Assembly: GCA_963799315.1 (NCBI GenBank)
Contig: CAWCWP010000001.1
Span: 1,426,001 to 1,490,000, forward strand
DNA: 64,000 nucleotides
From: Parerythrobacter_A sp963799315
GTDB lineage: Bacteria > Pseudomonadota > Alphaproteobacteria > Sphingomonadales > Sphingomonadaceae
Reading direction: 5' to 3'
Part shown: piece after piece, positions 36,391 through 44,709 of the stretch
Position numbering within the stretch: the first letter of the stretch is position 1
Layout of the letters: every line of letters starts with the position of its first letter
Notes under the pieces: model-generated
Told to the model about the DNA's origin: nothing
What the model saw: the letters and a program-made list of their open reading frames with translations, nothing else
The model's database searches: none
Translations under genes and position numbers: made by a program

Positions 36391-36720
36391 TCAGCGCAAG
36401 CGGGGTGTCACTCGCTCCTTTAGCAATACGACAAGCGCCGGGTCCATGAAGCGGTAGCGGTCGGGGATCGCAAGGTTCACGACCGGCGTATCGCGCAAGG
36501 CATCGCGGAACCGCGATTGCAGCGCGCGGCGGTGGCGGTTTTCCATTGTAAAGATCAGGTCCGCCCAGCCGACCAGTTCTGTATCCACCGGCACATCGGC
36601 ATCCGATGCAATTCCGGCAGAGAGGACATCGAAGCCCTCCCTGCCGGAAAATATCTGTTCTGCCGTGGGGCTGCGCCAGCGGTTCTTGCCGCAGACGAAC
36701 AGCAGCCTGCGCGTCGTCAG
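36391..36720 (-). CDS. Low-molecular-weight protein tyrosine phosphatase-like protein (non-ATG start)
   Basis: The reading frame gives a 109-residue protein with the P-loop-like LLFVCGKNRWRSPTAEQIF and a downstream DRYRFMDPALV containing the general-acid Asp region. The P-loop is CGKNRWRS rather than the classic CxGNxCRS, as in a shorter LMW-PTP-related family. No ATG, GTG or TTG exists at the N-terminus. The only codon that fits is CTG at 36720, overlapping the clpX stop as CTGA. Either CTG is used or an ATGA has been misread. Confidence 0.68.
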   Translation of the reverse strand: MTTRRLLFVCGKNRWRSPTAEQIFSGREGFDVLSAGIASDADVPVDTELVGWADLIFTMENRHRRALQSRFRDALRDTPVVNLAIPDRYRFMDPALVVLLKERVTPRLR

Positions 36721-37977
36721 GCCGCTTCTTCCTTTTCGCCCTCGACCACGCGGACCGGTTCCTTGCGTCCGTCGACCACGTCCTTGTCAATCACGACTTC
36801 GCTGACATCGTCCATGTCGGGCAAGTCGAACATCGTGTCGAGCAGCAAGCCCTCCACGATGGAGCGCAGGCCACGTGCGCCGGTCTTGCGCAGAATCGCC
36901 TTCTCCGCAATTTCGCGCAGCGCCTCATCGGTGAAGGTCAGCTCGACATCTTCCAGCTCGAACAGCTTGCCATACTGCTTGACGATGGCGTTCTTGGGTT
37001 CCTGCAGGATGGTGACCAGCGCATCGACATCGAGGTCGTTCAGCGTGGCGATGACCGGCAGGCGGCCGACGAATTCCGGGAATCAGGCCGAATTTCAGCA
37101 GGTCTTCCGGCTCGCTCTTTTCCAGCAGCTCGCCAATGCGGCGCTTGTCCGGATCGGCGACATGCGCGCCGAAACCGATGCTGCGCTTTTGCAAGCGGTC
37201 GGCAATGATCTTGTCGAGGCCCGCAAACGCGCCGCCACAGATGAACAGGATGTTCGTGGTATCGACTTGCAGGAATTCCTGCTGCGGATGCTTGCGCCCG
37301 CCCTGCGGCGGCACGCTGGCGGTGGTGCCTTCCATCAGCTTCAGCAGCGCCTGCTGCACCCCCTCGCCCGATACGTCGCGCGTGATGCTGGGGTTTTCCG
37401 CCTTGCGCGTGATCTTGTCGATCTCGTCGATATAGACGATGCCGTGCTGCGCCTTGTCGACATTGTATTCGCTCGCCTGCAACAGCTTGAGGATGATGTT
37501 CTCGACATCCTCGCCGACATAGCCCGCCTCGGTCAGCGTGGTGGCATCGGCCATCGTGAACGGCACATCGAAGGTGCGCGCCAGCGTCTGCGCCAGCAGC
37601 GTCTTGCCGGTACCGGTCGGGCCGACCAGCAGGATGTTCGATTTCGCCAGCTCCACATCGCCCGATTTGGCGGCGTGGTTCAGGCGCTTGTAATGGTTGT
37701 GGACCGCGACGCTAAGCACGCGCTTGGCGCGGTCCTGCCCGATGACATAATCGTTCAGCGTCTCGCAGATTTCGCGCGGGGACGGCACTTCGCCTTCCTT
37801 GCGGCCCGACAGGCCCGCCTTGGTTTCCTCGCGGATGATGTCGTTGCACAGCTCCACGCATTCATCGCAGATGAACACGGTCGGCCCGGCAATCAGCTTG
37901 CGCACCTCGTGCTGGGACTTGCCGCAAAAGCTGCAATACAGCGTGCTCTTGCTGTCGGTTCCGCTCAATTTCGTCAT
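36717..37977 (-). CDS. clpX: ATP-dependent Clp protease ATP-binding subunit ClpX (one frame break)
   Basis: ClpX is the AAA+ unfoldase feeding ClpP. It has the N-terminal zinc domain (CSFCGKSQHEV...ICDECVELC), Walker A GPTGTGKT, Walker B VYIDEIDK, and a pore loop near EAGYVGEDVEN. The frame breaks at 37078-37080 (GGG on plus where GG fits), inside FGLIPEFVGRLP. The corrected product has about 420 residues and ends KEEAA. It lies 136 bp after clpP, and its stop overlaps the next frame. Confidence 0.95.
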
Positions 37978-38113
37978 ACGCTTCTTTCCCGCTGCGCCGC
38001 CAATCGCACGGCGCCAGATTCGCCCGATTCTAGACCGGACTGGTAAATTATCAACAAGGGCAGCACTGCCTAAAACGGTAACGCCGGACGATAGGGCCGG
38101 ACGATGGGGCCGC

Positions 38114-38821
38114 TTACTTGGGCGGCGCGCCGCCCGATCCCGTGCCTTCGTCCTTTTCCTCGTTCTCGGGCCGCGTTTCGAACACCTTGTCGACGATGCC
38201 GAACTTCATGGCCTCGTCCGCCTCCAGGAAGGTATCGCGGTCCATCGCCTTTTCGATATCGGTCAGGCTCTTGCCGGTATATTTCACATAGAGGTCGTTC
38301 ATCGCCTTGCGGATACGCAGGATTTCGCGGGCCTGGATTTCGATGTCGGACGCCATGCCGCGCGCGCCGCCACTGGGCTGGTGGACCATGATGCGCGAAT
38401 TGGGCAGCGCGATACGCATGCCCGGCTCGCCCGCCGCCAGCAGGAAACTGCCCATGCTCGCCGCCTGCCCCATGCACACGGTGGAGACGCGCGGCTTGAT
38501 GTATTGCATGGTGTCATGGATCGCCATGCCCGCCGTCACCACGCCGCCGGGCGAGTTGATGTACATGCTGATCGGCTTGGACGGGTTCTCGGATTCCAGG
38601 AACAGCAGCTGCGCCGTGATCAGGCTGGCCATGTTGTCTTCCACCTGGCCGGTGACGAACACGATGCGTTCGCGCAGCAGGCGGCTGAAGATGTCGAAGC
38701 TGCGCTCGCCCCGGCTGGTCGATTCGACCACGACGGGCACCAGCGCGCCGGTCAGGGGGTCGGTGGTGAACTGGCCTTGCGTGCCATAGGTATCGCCAAG
38801 CTGCGCGCCGAGATCGATCAT
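38114..38821 (-). CDS. clpP: ATP-dependent Clp protease proteolytic subunit
   Basis: The 235-residue serine peptidase carries the catalytic triad: Ser in GQAASMGSFLLAAG, His in SRIMVHQPSGG and Asp in AMDRDTFLEADEA. ATG 38821 (MIDLGAQLGDTYG) is chosen because upstream in-frame codons are non-conserved. The C-terminal tail (ETRPENEEKDEGTGSGG) is acidic and slightly long. clpP is followed by clpX, but tig, usually adjacent, is about 2.8 kb away. Confidence 0.94.
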   Translation of the reverse strand: MIDLGAQLGDTYGTQGQFTTDPLTGALVPVVVESTSRGERSFDIFSRLLRERIVFVTGQVEDNMASLITAQLLFLESENPSKPISMYINSPGGVVTAGMAIHDTMQYIKPRVSTVCMGQAASMGSFLLAAGEPGMRIALPNSRIMVHQPSGGARGMASDIEIQAREILRIRKAMNDLYVKYTGKSLTDIEKAMDRDTFLEADEAMKFGIVDKVFETRPENEEKDEGTGSGGAPPK

Positions 38822-38920
38822 AAAGGGGGTCTGTCCTGTCAGGAGGTTTTCTGGTGAAGCGCCTATGTCGCCTCTGCCTATCGCGAGTTCAAGGGCCTTA
38901 ACCTTGTGCGGTCCCACGGG

Positions 38921-40162
38921 TCACGAACCGAGCGCGCCCCTTTGCACCTGCGCACGGCGTCCCGTGCGGCGTGCGGTAATCTCCGGCACATCGGTCTTGC
39001 CGTTCAGCAACAGCCGCACCAGCGGCACGCGGCGGACGACATATTCGTGGAATGCCATCACGATGCCCGCTGCCAGCACCGTGACCAGCGCGAATTCGAC
39101 GAAGATCGGCCAGTCATGGGCGGCCATCGCGCTGCCCAGCACATAGACCAGGCAGTGATGGAACAGATACATCGACAGCGCGCAATCGGCGAGCCAAGTG
39201 GTGCGCGCGTTCTGGAAATTGCCGTAGCGGTGGAAGAACTGCAGCACAAACAGCACCAGCACCCACATCACCAGCTGGTTGGCGAACAGCCGCCCTGCTG
39301 CCTCCAGCGGACCGTTATCGGGAAAGGCGTAGGGCTGGATGGCGAAAGCCGCCATCGCCGCCCAGGGCATCCAGCCGCGCCATCGCACCAGACCCGCCAG
39401 CAGGCGCGGCGACAGCGCCGCCATGATACCCAGCACGAAGAACGGCGCTTCGCTGACCATCTTGTACAGGCTTTGCAATCCGGGCAGCAACGGTTCGTAA
39501 GTGCCGGGCACCTGCGCGGCGGCGCTGTAATTGACGAAGTTTGCTGTGGTCAGCGCGATCAGCAAAATGGCGAAAGGCACGCTGGTGCTGCGGTCCAGCC
39601 ATGCGCCGATACCTTTGGATACGCGCACCGCCAAAGTCCGGACGGACGATTCCCGCGGCAGCACCGCATCGATCACGCCCGACAGGAAGAACATCGGGAT
39701 CAGGCTGACCAGGAACCACAGGTGCAACTGCCACAGCCCGCTCGACCAGACATGCGCAAAGTCATCGGTCGCCACCCAGCCCAGCGGCGATGCGGTGCCT
39801 CCCGCGTGGACGTAGCGCAGATACAGCTCCACCATGTTGAATGTCACGGCGATGGAAATGAGCGGCACCATGGTGCGCAGGAACCGGTTCCACAGGAAAT
39901 CACCCAGCGCGCGCCGTTTCAGCAGCAACACGGTGAAAAACCCGCCCACGAAGAAGAACGTCGGCGTGATGAACAGGTGCAGGCCGAAGATCAGCCAGTC
40001 GAAGAACGCGACGCGATCCACATTGTCGGTAATCCACGGGCGTGCGGGCGCATAAACCGTGCCCGAATGCAGCGCGACCGACAGGAACATCAGCACCGAA
40101 CGCGCCGCGTCGATATCGTGGTAGTGTTTGCGGGGCTGCGCAGCAGTCATGCCCATGCCCAT
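38921..40162 (-). CDS. Acyltransferase family 3 (OpgC/glucan-type) membrane protein
   Basis: The 413-residue protein has about ten hydrophobic helices. It opens with the acyltransferase-3 motif HYHDIDAARSVLMFLSVALHSG (Arg and His typical of the active site) and ends with a basic tail. Similar proteins O-acylate or succinylate periplasmic glucans and other surface sugars. Three in-frame ATGs (40162, 40156, 40150) precede TAAQPRKH. It lies between clpP and a divergent antiporter, where tig would normally be. Confidence 0.84.
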   Translation of the reverse strand: MGMGMTAAQPRKHYHDIDAARSVLMFLSVALHSGTVYAPARPWITDNVDRVAFFDWLIFGLHLFITPTFFFVGGFFTVLLLKRRALGDFLWNRFLRTMVPLISIAVTFNMVELYLRYVHAGGTASPLGWVATDDFAHVWSSGLWQLHLWFLVSLIPMFFLSGVIDAVLPRESSVRTLAVRVSKGIGAWLDRSTSVPFAILLIALTTANFVNYSAAAQVPGTYEPLLPGLQSLYKMVSEAPFFVLGIMAALSPRLLAGLVRWRGWMPWAAMAAFAIQPYAFPDNGPLEAAGRLFANQLVMWVLVLFVLQFFHRYGNFQNARTTWLADCALSMYLFHHCLVYVLGSAMAAHDWPIFVEFALVTVLAAGIVMAFHEYVVRRVPLVRLLLNGKTDVPEITARRTGRRAQVQRGALGS

Positions 40163-40236
40163 ATCCGCAAACCATAAATGACTGGTTAGGGCCGCGTGGC
40201 TTGCGCCCTGCCCGTGTTGCGCGCAGGACGGCAGCT

Positions 40237-41568
40237 ATGGATCCCCGCATATTCGCTTTCGCCCTGTTCGGCCTTGCCCTGATGCTGTGCGTCGGGCTGG
40301 AGAAACGGCTGGCGCGCAGCATCCTGCCGCTGCCGGTATTGTATATCGCGGTCGGTTTCGTGGTGTTCTCGCTGCCGCTGGGTCTGCCCGATATCAATCC
40401 GGCGAACGACGCCATCGACGCGGTCGGGCTGGAATATGTCACCGAGTTCATCGTGATCGCCTCGCTGGCGGCGGCAGGCATCGCCATCGACCGTCCGGTG
40501 ACATGGCGCAACTGGCGGCAGATCTGGCCGCTGCTGCTGTTTGCCATGCCGATGACGATTGCGGCGGTTGCGTATCTGGGCTGGTGGGCGCTGGGCCTTG
40601 CGCCGGCCAGCGCGGTGCTGCTCGGCGCGGCGCTGGCCCCGACCGACCCGGTGCTGGCGCGCAGCGTGCAAGTCGGGCCGCCGGGCGACAAGCAGCGGCA
40701 CGATGTACGCTTCAGCCTGACGACGGAAGCGGGCCTGAATGACGGGCTGGCCTTCCCCTTCACCTACCTCGCCATCGCGGCGGTCGGCATGACCGGCTTC
40801 GGCGGCTGGGCGATCGAATGGTTCGCGGTGGATTTCGTCTATCGCGTCATTGCCGGTGGCGTGATGGGCTACCTCGTCGGACGGTTTGGCGCATGGTATG
40901 TGTTCGAACGGCAAGTCGATGGTCCGGTGAAAGCGGATGACGACCCCCCTGCCTATGCCACCAGCGAGGGCCTGATCGTGCTGGGCACGCTTTTGCTGGC
41001 CTATGGTGCAACCGAAATTGTGGAAGGCTACGGCTTTATTGCGGTTTTCGTTGCCGCCGTAACGGCCAGACAACGCGAAAATGCCAGCCGTTACCATATT
41101 CGCAGCCACCACTTCATCGACCAGATCGAGAACATCGTTCTGGTGGCGGTACTGTTGGGATTCGGCGGAATGCTGGCCAATGGCGTGTTGTCCGCGCTCA
41201 CCTGGCCCGCGGCCTTGATCGGTCTTGCCCTCATCTTCCTGATCCGCCCCATTACCGGCTTGTTTGCCGAGGCGTTCAGCCCCCTGCCCTGGCCCGGAAA
41301 ATTCGCCGTGGCCTTCCTCGGCATACGCGGGATGGGGTCGATCTATTATCTTGCTTACGGGCAGAACAAGGCCGATTTCGGCGACCTTGGCGTGCTATGG
41401 GCGACGGTCAGCTTCGTCATCCTCGTTTCCATCGTGGTCCACGGCATCACAGCATGGCGGCTAATCGCTTTTGTCGAGGACCGCGAGGCGCATATCCACA
41501 CCGGGGAGGATCCCGCAATGCAATCGCTCGCGCCCCCGATGCCTGAGCGGGACGACCCGAAGCGCTGA
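40237..41568 (+). CDS. CPA1-type cation:proton antiporter
   Basis: The 443-residue protein has about twelve membrane helices with the CPA1 ion-site motifs ALAPTDPVLARSVQVG and TTEAGLNDGLAFPFTYLA (the Asp of the ND motif). FLGIRGMGSIYYLAYG is near the end. It exchanges Na+ or K+ for H+. ATG 40237 (MDPRIFAFALFGLAL) starts at the first helix. It is single, divergent from the acyltransferase, and ends at a bidirectional terminator shared with tig. With NhaA it gives the window two unrelated antiporter families. Confidence 0.88.
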   Translation: MDPRIFAFALFGLALMLCVGLEKRLARSILPLPVLYIAVGFVVFSLPLGLPDINPANDAIDAVGLEYVTEFIVIASLAAAGIAIDRPVTWRNWRQIWPLLLFAMPMTIAAVAYLGWWALGLAPASAVLLGAALAPTDPVLARSVQVGPPGDKQRHDVRFSLTTEAGLNDGLAFPFTYLAIAAVGMTGFGGWAIEWFAVDFVYRVIAGGVMGYLVGRFGAWYVFERQVDGPVKADDDPPAYATSEGLIVLGTLLLAYGATEIVEGYGFIAVFVAAVTARQRENASRYHIRSHHFIDQIENIVLVAVLLGFGGMLANGVLSALTWPAALIGLALIFLIRPITGLFAEAFSPLPWPGKFAVAFLGIRGMGSIYYLAYGQNKADFGDLGVLWATVSFVILVSIVVHGITAWRLIAFVEDREAHIHTGEDPAMQSLAPPMPERDDPKR

Positions 41569-41572
41569 CACG

Positions 41573-41609
41573 AAAAAGGGCGGTCCCCAATACGGGAACC
41601 GCCCTTTTC
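41573..41609. terminator. Bidirectional rho-independent terminator
   Basis: The stem AAAAAGGGCGGT pairs with ACCGCCCTTTT through a short CCCC/GGG inner region. It lies five bases after the antiporter stop and 22 bp from the convergent tig stop, with A and T runs suited to both directions. Confidence 0.87.
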
Positions 41610-41631
41610 AGGTTTACTATATCAGCCGGGA

Positions 41632-43212
41632 CTACTTGTCCTTGGAAGCTGCTTTCTTCGCAGGCGCTTTCTTGGTCGCAGGCTTCTTGACCGGAGCCTT
41701 TTTCGCGGCAGGCTTTTTCGCAGCTGCAGCCTTGGCGGGCGCTTTCTTGGCGGCAGGCTTCTTGTCTGCTGCGGCCTTGGCCGGTGCTTTCTTGGCAGCC
41801 GGTTTCTTCGCCGGAGCTTTCTTCGCAGCGGCCTTCTTCGTCGCCGGCTTCTTGCCCTTCTTCGCCGCCGCTTCCTGCGCTTCCTCGTCCGCTTCGATCG
41901 CGGCTTCCAGTTCCTCGCGCGTTACCTCGCGCTCGGTAATCTCGGCCTTTTCGAACAGGTGATCGACCACCTTGTCCTCATAAAGCGGCGCGCGAAGCTG
42001 CGCGGCGGCCATCGGTTCGTTCTGGACATACTGGACGAAGCGTTCGCGGTCTTCCTCGCGATATTGCTGCGCCGCCTGCTGGACCAGCATCTGCATTTCC
42101 TGTTGCGACACTTCGACGCCATTGGCCTGGCCGATTTCGCTTAGCAGCAGGCCAAGGCGCACGCGCCGTTCGGCGATGGTGCGGTAGTCGTCCTTCTCCG
42201 CCTCGATTTCCTTCTGCGCCGCTTCGGGATTGTCATCCTTGGCCGCTTCGGCCTGAAGCTGCTGCCAGATCTGTTCGAATTCGGCTTCAACCATCTTTTC
42301 CGGCACCGCGAAATCGTGTCCGGCGGCAAGCTGGTCGAGCAGCTGGCGCTTCATCTGGGTGCGGGTCAGGCCGTTGGTTTCCTGCTCCAGCTGTCCGCGC
42401 AGCAGTTCTTTCAGCTTGTCGAGGCTGTCGAGGCCCAGCGATTCGGCGAAAGCGTCATCGAGCTTGGTCTCGTCCTCGACCTTCACCTGCTTCACGACGA
42501 TGTCGAACTGCGCATCCTTGCCCTTCAGGTTTTCCGCCGGATAATCTTCGGGAAACGTGACAGTGATGGTCTTCTCGTCGCCCGTCTTGGCACCGGTCAG
42601 CTGTTCTTCGAAACCGGGAATGAACTGGCCCGCGCCCAGCACCAGCGGCGCGTCCGCGGCCTTGCCGCCCTCGAATTCCTCACCGTCGATAGAGCCGGTG
42701 AAGTCGATGATAAGCTGGTCGCCGTCGGCGGCCTTCTTCGACTTGGCGGCATCCTTGTAAGTCTTCTGCTGCCCGGCGACATTGGCCAGCGCCTCGTCCA
42801 CCGCCTCGTCGGCAACCGGCACGGTCAGCCGTTCCAGCTTCAAACCGTCGGTATCGGGTACATCAACCTGCGGCAGGATTTCCAGGTCCACCTTGAGAAT
42901 GGCGTCCTTGCCTTCCTCGTAGCCTTCTTCGAGGTCGATGGCGGGCTGCATTGCGGGGCGCAGTTTCTTTTCCGCCATCAGGCCATCGACGCTTTCGCGG
43001 ATGACATCGTTCACGGCCTGCGCGTGCAGCTGTTCGCCATGCATCTTGCGCACCAGGTTCGCGGGCACCTTGCCGGCGCGGAAACCGGGCATCTTGACCT
43101 GCGGCGCGATCTTCTTGACTTCCGCATCGACGCGGCCAGTAATGTCGGCGGCGGGGATGGTCACTTCGTAGGCGCGCTTCAGCCCGTCATTGGTGGTTTC
43201 TTTGATCTGCAT
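41632..43212 (-). CDS. tig: Trigger factor with long Lys/Ala/Pro-rich C-terminal tail
   Basis: Trigger factor is the ribosome-bound chaperone. The N-terminal ribosome-binding motif is GFRAGKVPANLVRK, the FKBP-like PPIase domain includes FTGSIDGEEFEGGKA and FIPGFEEQL, and a helical C-domain follows. After about residue 445 the protein ends in roughly 80 residues of KKAPAKK/KKPAAKK-type repeats, histone-H1-like and strongly basic. Total length is about 526 residues versus about 430 in E. coli. ATG 43212 (MQIKETTNDG) fits the family start. The tRNA-Leu gene lies upstream on the same strand. Confidence 0.94.
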   Translation of the reverse strand: MQIKETTNDGLKRAYEVTIPAADITGRVDAEVKKIAPQVKMPGFRAGKVPANLVRKMHGEQLHAQAVNDVIRESVDGLMAEKKLRPAMQPAIDLEEGYEEGKDAILKVDLEILPQVDVPDTDGLKLERLTVPVADEAVDEALANVAGQQKTYKDAAKSKKAADGDQLIIDFTGSIDGEEFEGGKAADAPLVLGAGQFIPGFEEQLTGAKTGDEKTITVTFPEDYPAENLKGKDAQFDIVVKQVKVEDETKLDDAFAESLGLDSLDKLKELLRGQLEQETNGLTRTQMKRQLLDQLAAGHDFAVPEKMVEAEFEQIWQQLQAEAAKDDNPEAAQKEIEAEKDDYRTIAERRVRLGLLLSEIGQANGVEVSQQEMQMLVQQAAQQYREEDRERFVQYVQNEPMAAAQLRAPLYEDKVVDHLFEKAEITEREVTREELEAAIEADEEAQEAAAKKGKKPATKKAAAKKAPAKKPAAKKAPAKAAADKKPAAKKAPAKAAAAKKPAAKKAPVKKPATKKAPAKKAASKDK

Positions 43213-43304
43213 GGGTTTGTTCGCATCTTTTCGTTGTGCCGGGCCGATGGTCCGGGAAGGGTCAGGGTGGCGCAAACGGGTTCGGGCGCGACCGGCGCAC
43301 GGAC

Positions 43305-43389
43305 TGGTGCGGGCGAAGGGACTCGAACCCCCACATCTTGCGATACTGGTACCTAAAACCAGCGCGTCTACCAATTCCGCCACGCCCGC
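43305..43389 (-). tRNA. tRNA-Leu, anticodon TAG
   Basis: On the minus strand the gene starts GCGGGCGTGGCGGAATTGG. It has the anticodon arm CTGGT TTTAGGT ACCAG (anticodon TAG, Leu CUA), a class II variable arm, the T-arm GGGGGTTCGAGTCCC, and an encoded CCA at 43307-43305. The acceptor stem GCGGGCG pairs with CGCCCGC. It lies about 92 bp upstream of tig. Confidence 0.96.
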
Positions 43390-43534
43390 GCGAACTCGTT
43401 CCCGCAACTAAAACAGGAAGCCCGCGCCCCTAGTCCGCTATGCGCGAAAGGGCAAGCGTTCCAAGCGGTGAATGCCACTCGATGATGAGGGCCGCGCTTG
43501 AACTGGCCTCCGCTTGCCGATAACCGCGCCCGTC

Positions 43535-43864
43535 ATGACCGAAACATCTGACAACACCACACCGGAATCCGCAGACACGCCCGCAACGAAGGCCGTGGAC
43601 GTGCCACCCGATCACCTGTCGGTAAATCCGCGCAGCGCGCAATTCGATGCCGAAACCCTGCAACGCGGCGTGGGCATCCGGTTCAAGGGGCGCAAGCGCC
43701 GCGATATCGAGGAATACTGCATCTCGGCAGGCTGGGTGCGCGTGCAGGCGGGCAAGACGATGGACCGCAAGGGCCAGCCGCTGACGCTGAAACTGAACGG
43801 CGAAGTCGAAGCCTGGTTCGAGGATCTGGGCGAGAACCCGCCCGTCGCCTCCGCCAAACCCTGA
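43535..43864 (+). CDS. DUF3297 family protein
   Basis: The 109-residue protein has an acidic, Thr-rich N-terminus, then DHLSVNPRSAQFDAETLQRGVGIRFKG, EEYCISAGWVRVQ and DRKGQPLTLKLNGEVEAWFE. This matches DUF3297, a small family of unknown function widespread in proteobacteria. ATG 43535 is chosen over an upstream alternative start at 43514. It is convergent with the CHAP gene, only four bases apart. Confidence 0.86.
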   Translation: MTETSDNTTPESADTPATKAVDVPPDHLSVNPRSAQFDAETLQRGVGIRFKGRKRRDIEEYCISAGWVRVQAGKTMDRKGQPLTLKLNGEVEAWFEDLGENPPVASAKP

Positions 43865-43868
43865 CGGC

Positions 43869-44606
43869 CTAGTCGTAGCGGGACACGACCGCGTCCAGCG
43901 GATCGGGCGCGCTGTTGCGCGCCATGCGAACGACCGGTGCCGGCTTCGCCGCGCTGCGCCGCGCAGTGCGTTTCCTGGCCACTGGCGTCGCAGCGAAGGC
44001 GCTGGCGAATTTTGGCGAGACCGATGCGCGGACGGCACGATGCGCGTTACGCGCCATCCGGTGCGGCGCGCGTTTGGTGCGCGGGGCGTAGCCCTTGCCA
44101 TAGATGAAGCCGTGGACCGGCCATGCGGTTGTGCCGACGCCGCCAATCGGCGCATACCAGACGCGCACTTCGCTCCAGTCATTGGCCGCCGATACATCGA
44201 TGGCTCGCACGTCGCGCTCCACCTGCCCGCGCCGCCCGTTGATGGGCGACCAGTTGGCATGGTCCAGCAGCACCGTGCGCTTGTCGATCACGCGGCTGAC
44301 GGTGGCGACATGGCCCAACTGCATCGAACCGTTCGCTGCAAACGCCATAACCGCACCCTTCTTCGGGCGGTTGCCACGGCTGTAACGGCCATCAGCCTGG
44401 TCCCACCACGTATGCGCGTCGCCATAGATCTGCACGCCGGATGTCTCGCGGGCATAGGGCACGCATTGTAGATAGGCGGGCAATTCCGCCTGGTCCGAAT
44501 TCGCGGGGGAACCCTGTGCCGAGGCGGGGGTTGTTACGGCGAGCAGTGGCAGAAATGCCAGCAGGGCAATGGTGCGCGTCATGGCGATGGTCATTGCCCT
44601 CAACAT
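43869..44606 (-). CDS. Secreted CHAP-domain protein (putative amidase/endopeptidase)
   Basis: The mature protein follows a signal peptide (TIALLAFLPLLAVTTPASAQG). It contains a CHAP domain with catalytic Cys in LQCVPYARETSG, His in LGHVATVSRVID, and DHANWSPINGRRG. CHAP domains cleave peptidoglycan peptides. The C-terminal 80 residues are Arg/Ala-rich and probably disordered. Three ATGs compete (44606, 44594, 44582); 44606 has the best-placed GGGTGG, but the start is not certain. It is divergent from der. Confidence 0.82.
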   Translation of the reverse strand: MLRAMTIAMTRTIALLAFLPLLAVTTPASAQGSPANSDQAELPAYLQCVPYARETSGVQIYGDAHTWWDQADGRYSRGNRPKKGAVMAFAANGSMQLGHVATVSRVIDKRTVLLDHANWSPINGRRGQVERDVRAIDVSAANDWSEVRVWYAPIGGVGTTAWPVHGFIYGKGYAPRTKRAPHRMARNAHRAVRASVSPKFASAFAATPVARKRTARRSAAKPAPVVRMARNSAPDPLDAVVSRYD

Positions 44607-44709
44607 AGTTACAGCCACCCTGCCCGACGCGGTTAACGCAAATTTACCATAATTCGCGCGCGCGGCAATTCTTGCCATCGGCCATGATAACGCCCACCTG
44701 CGGCGCATC

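Noticed and set aside
38906..40177. A 423-codon plus-strand open frame
   Set aside because: It is antisense to the acyltransferase with a His/Gln/Arg-rich translation. The minus-strand membrane protein is plainly the real gene.
43305..43389. tRNA-Leu as an attachment site
   Set aside because: No direct repeat of its 3' end or phage-type gene is found nearby; tig and DUF3297 flank it.
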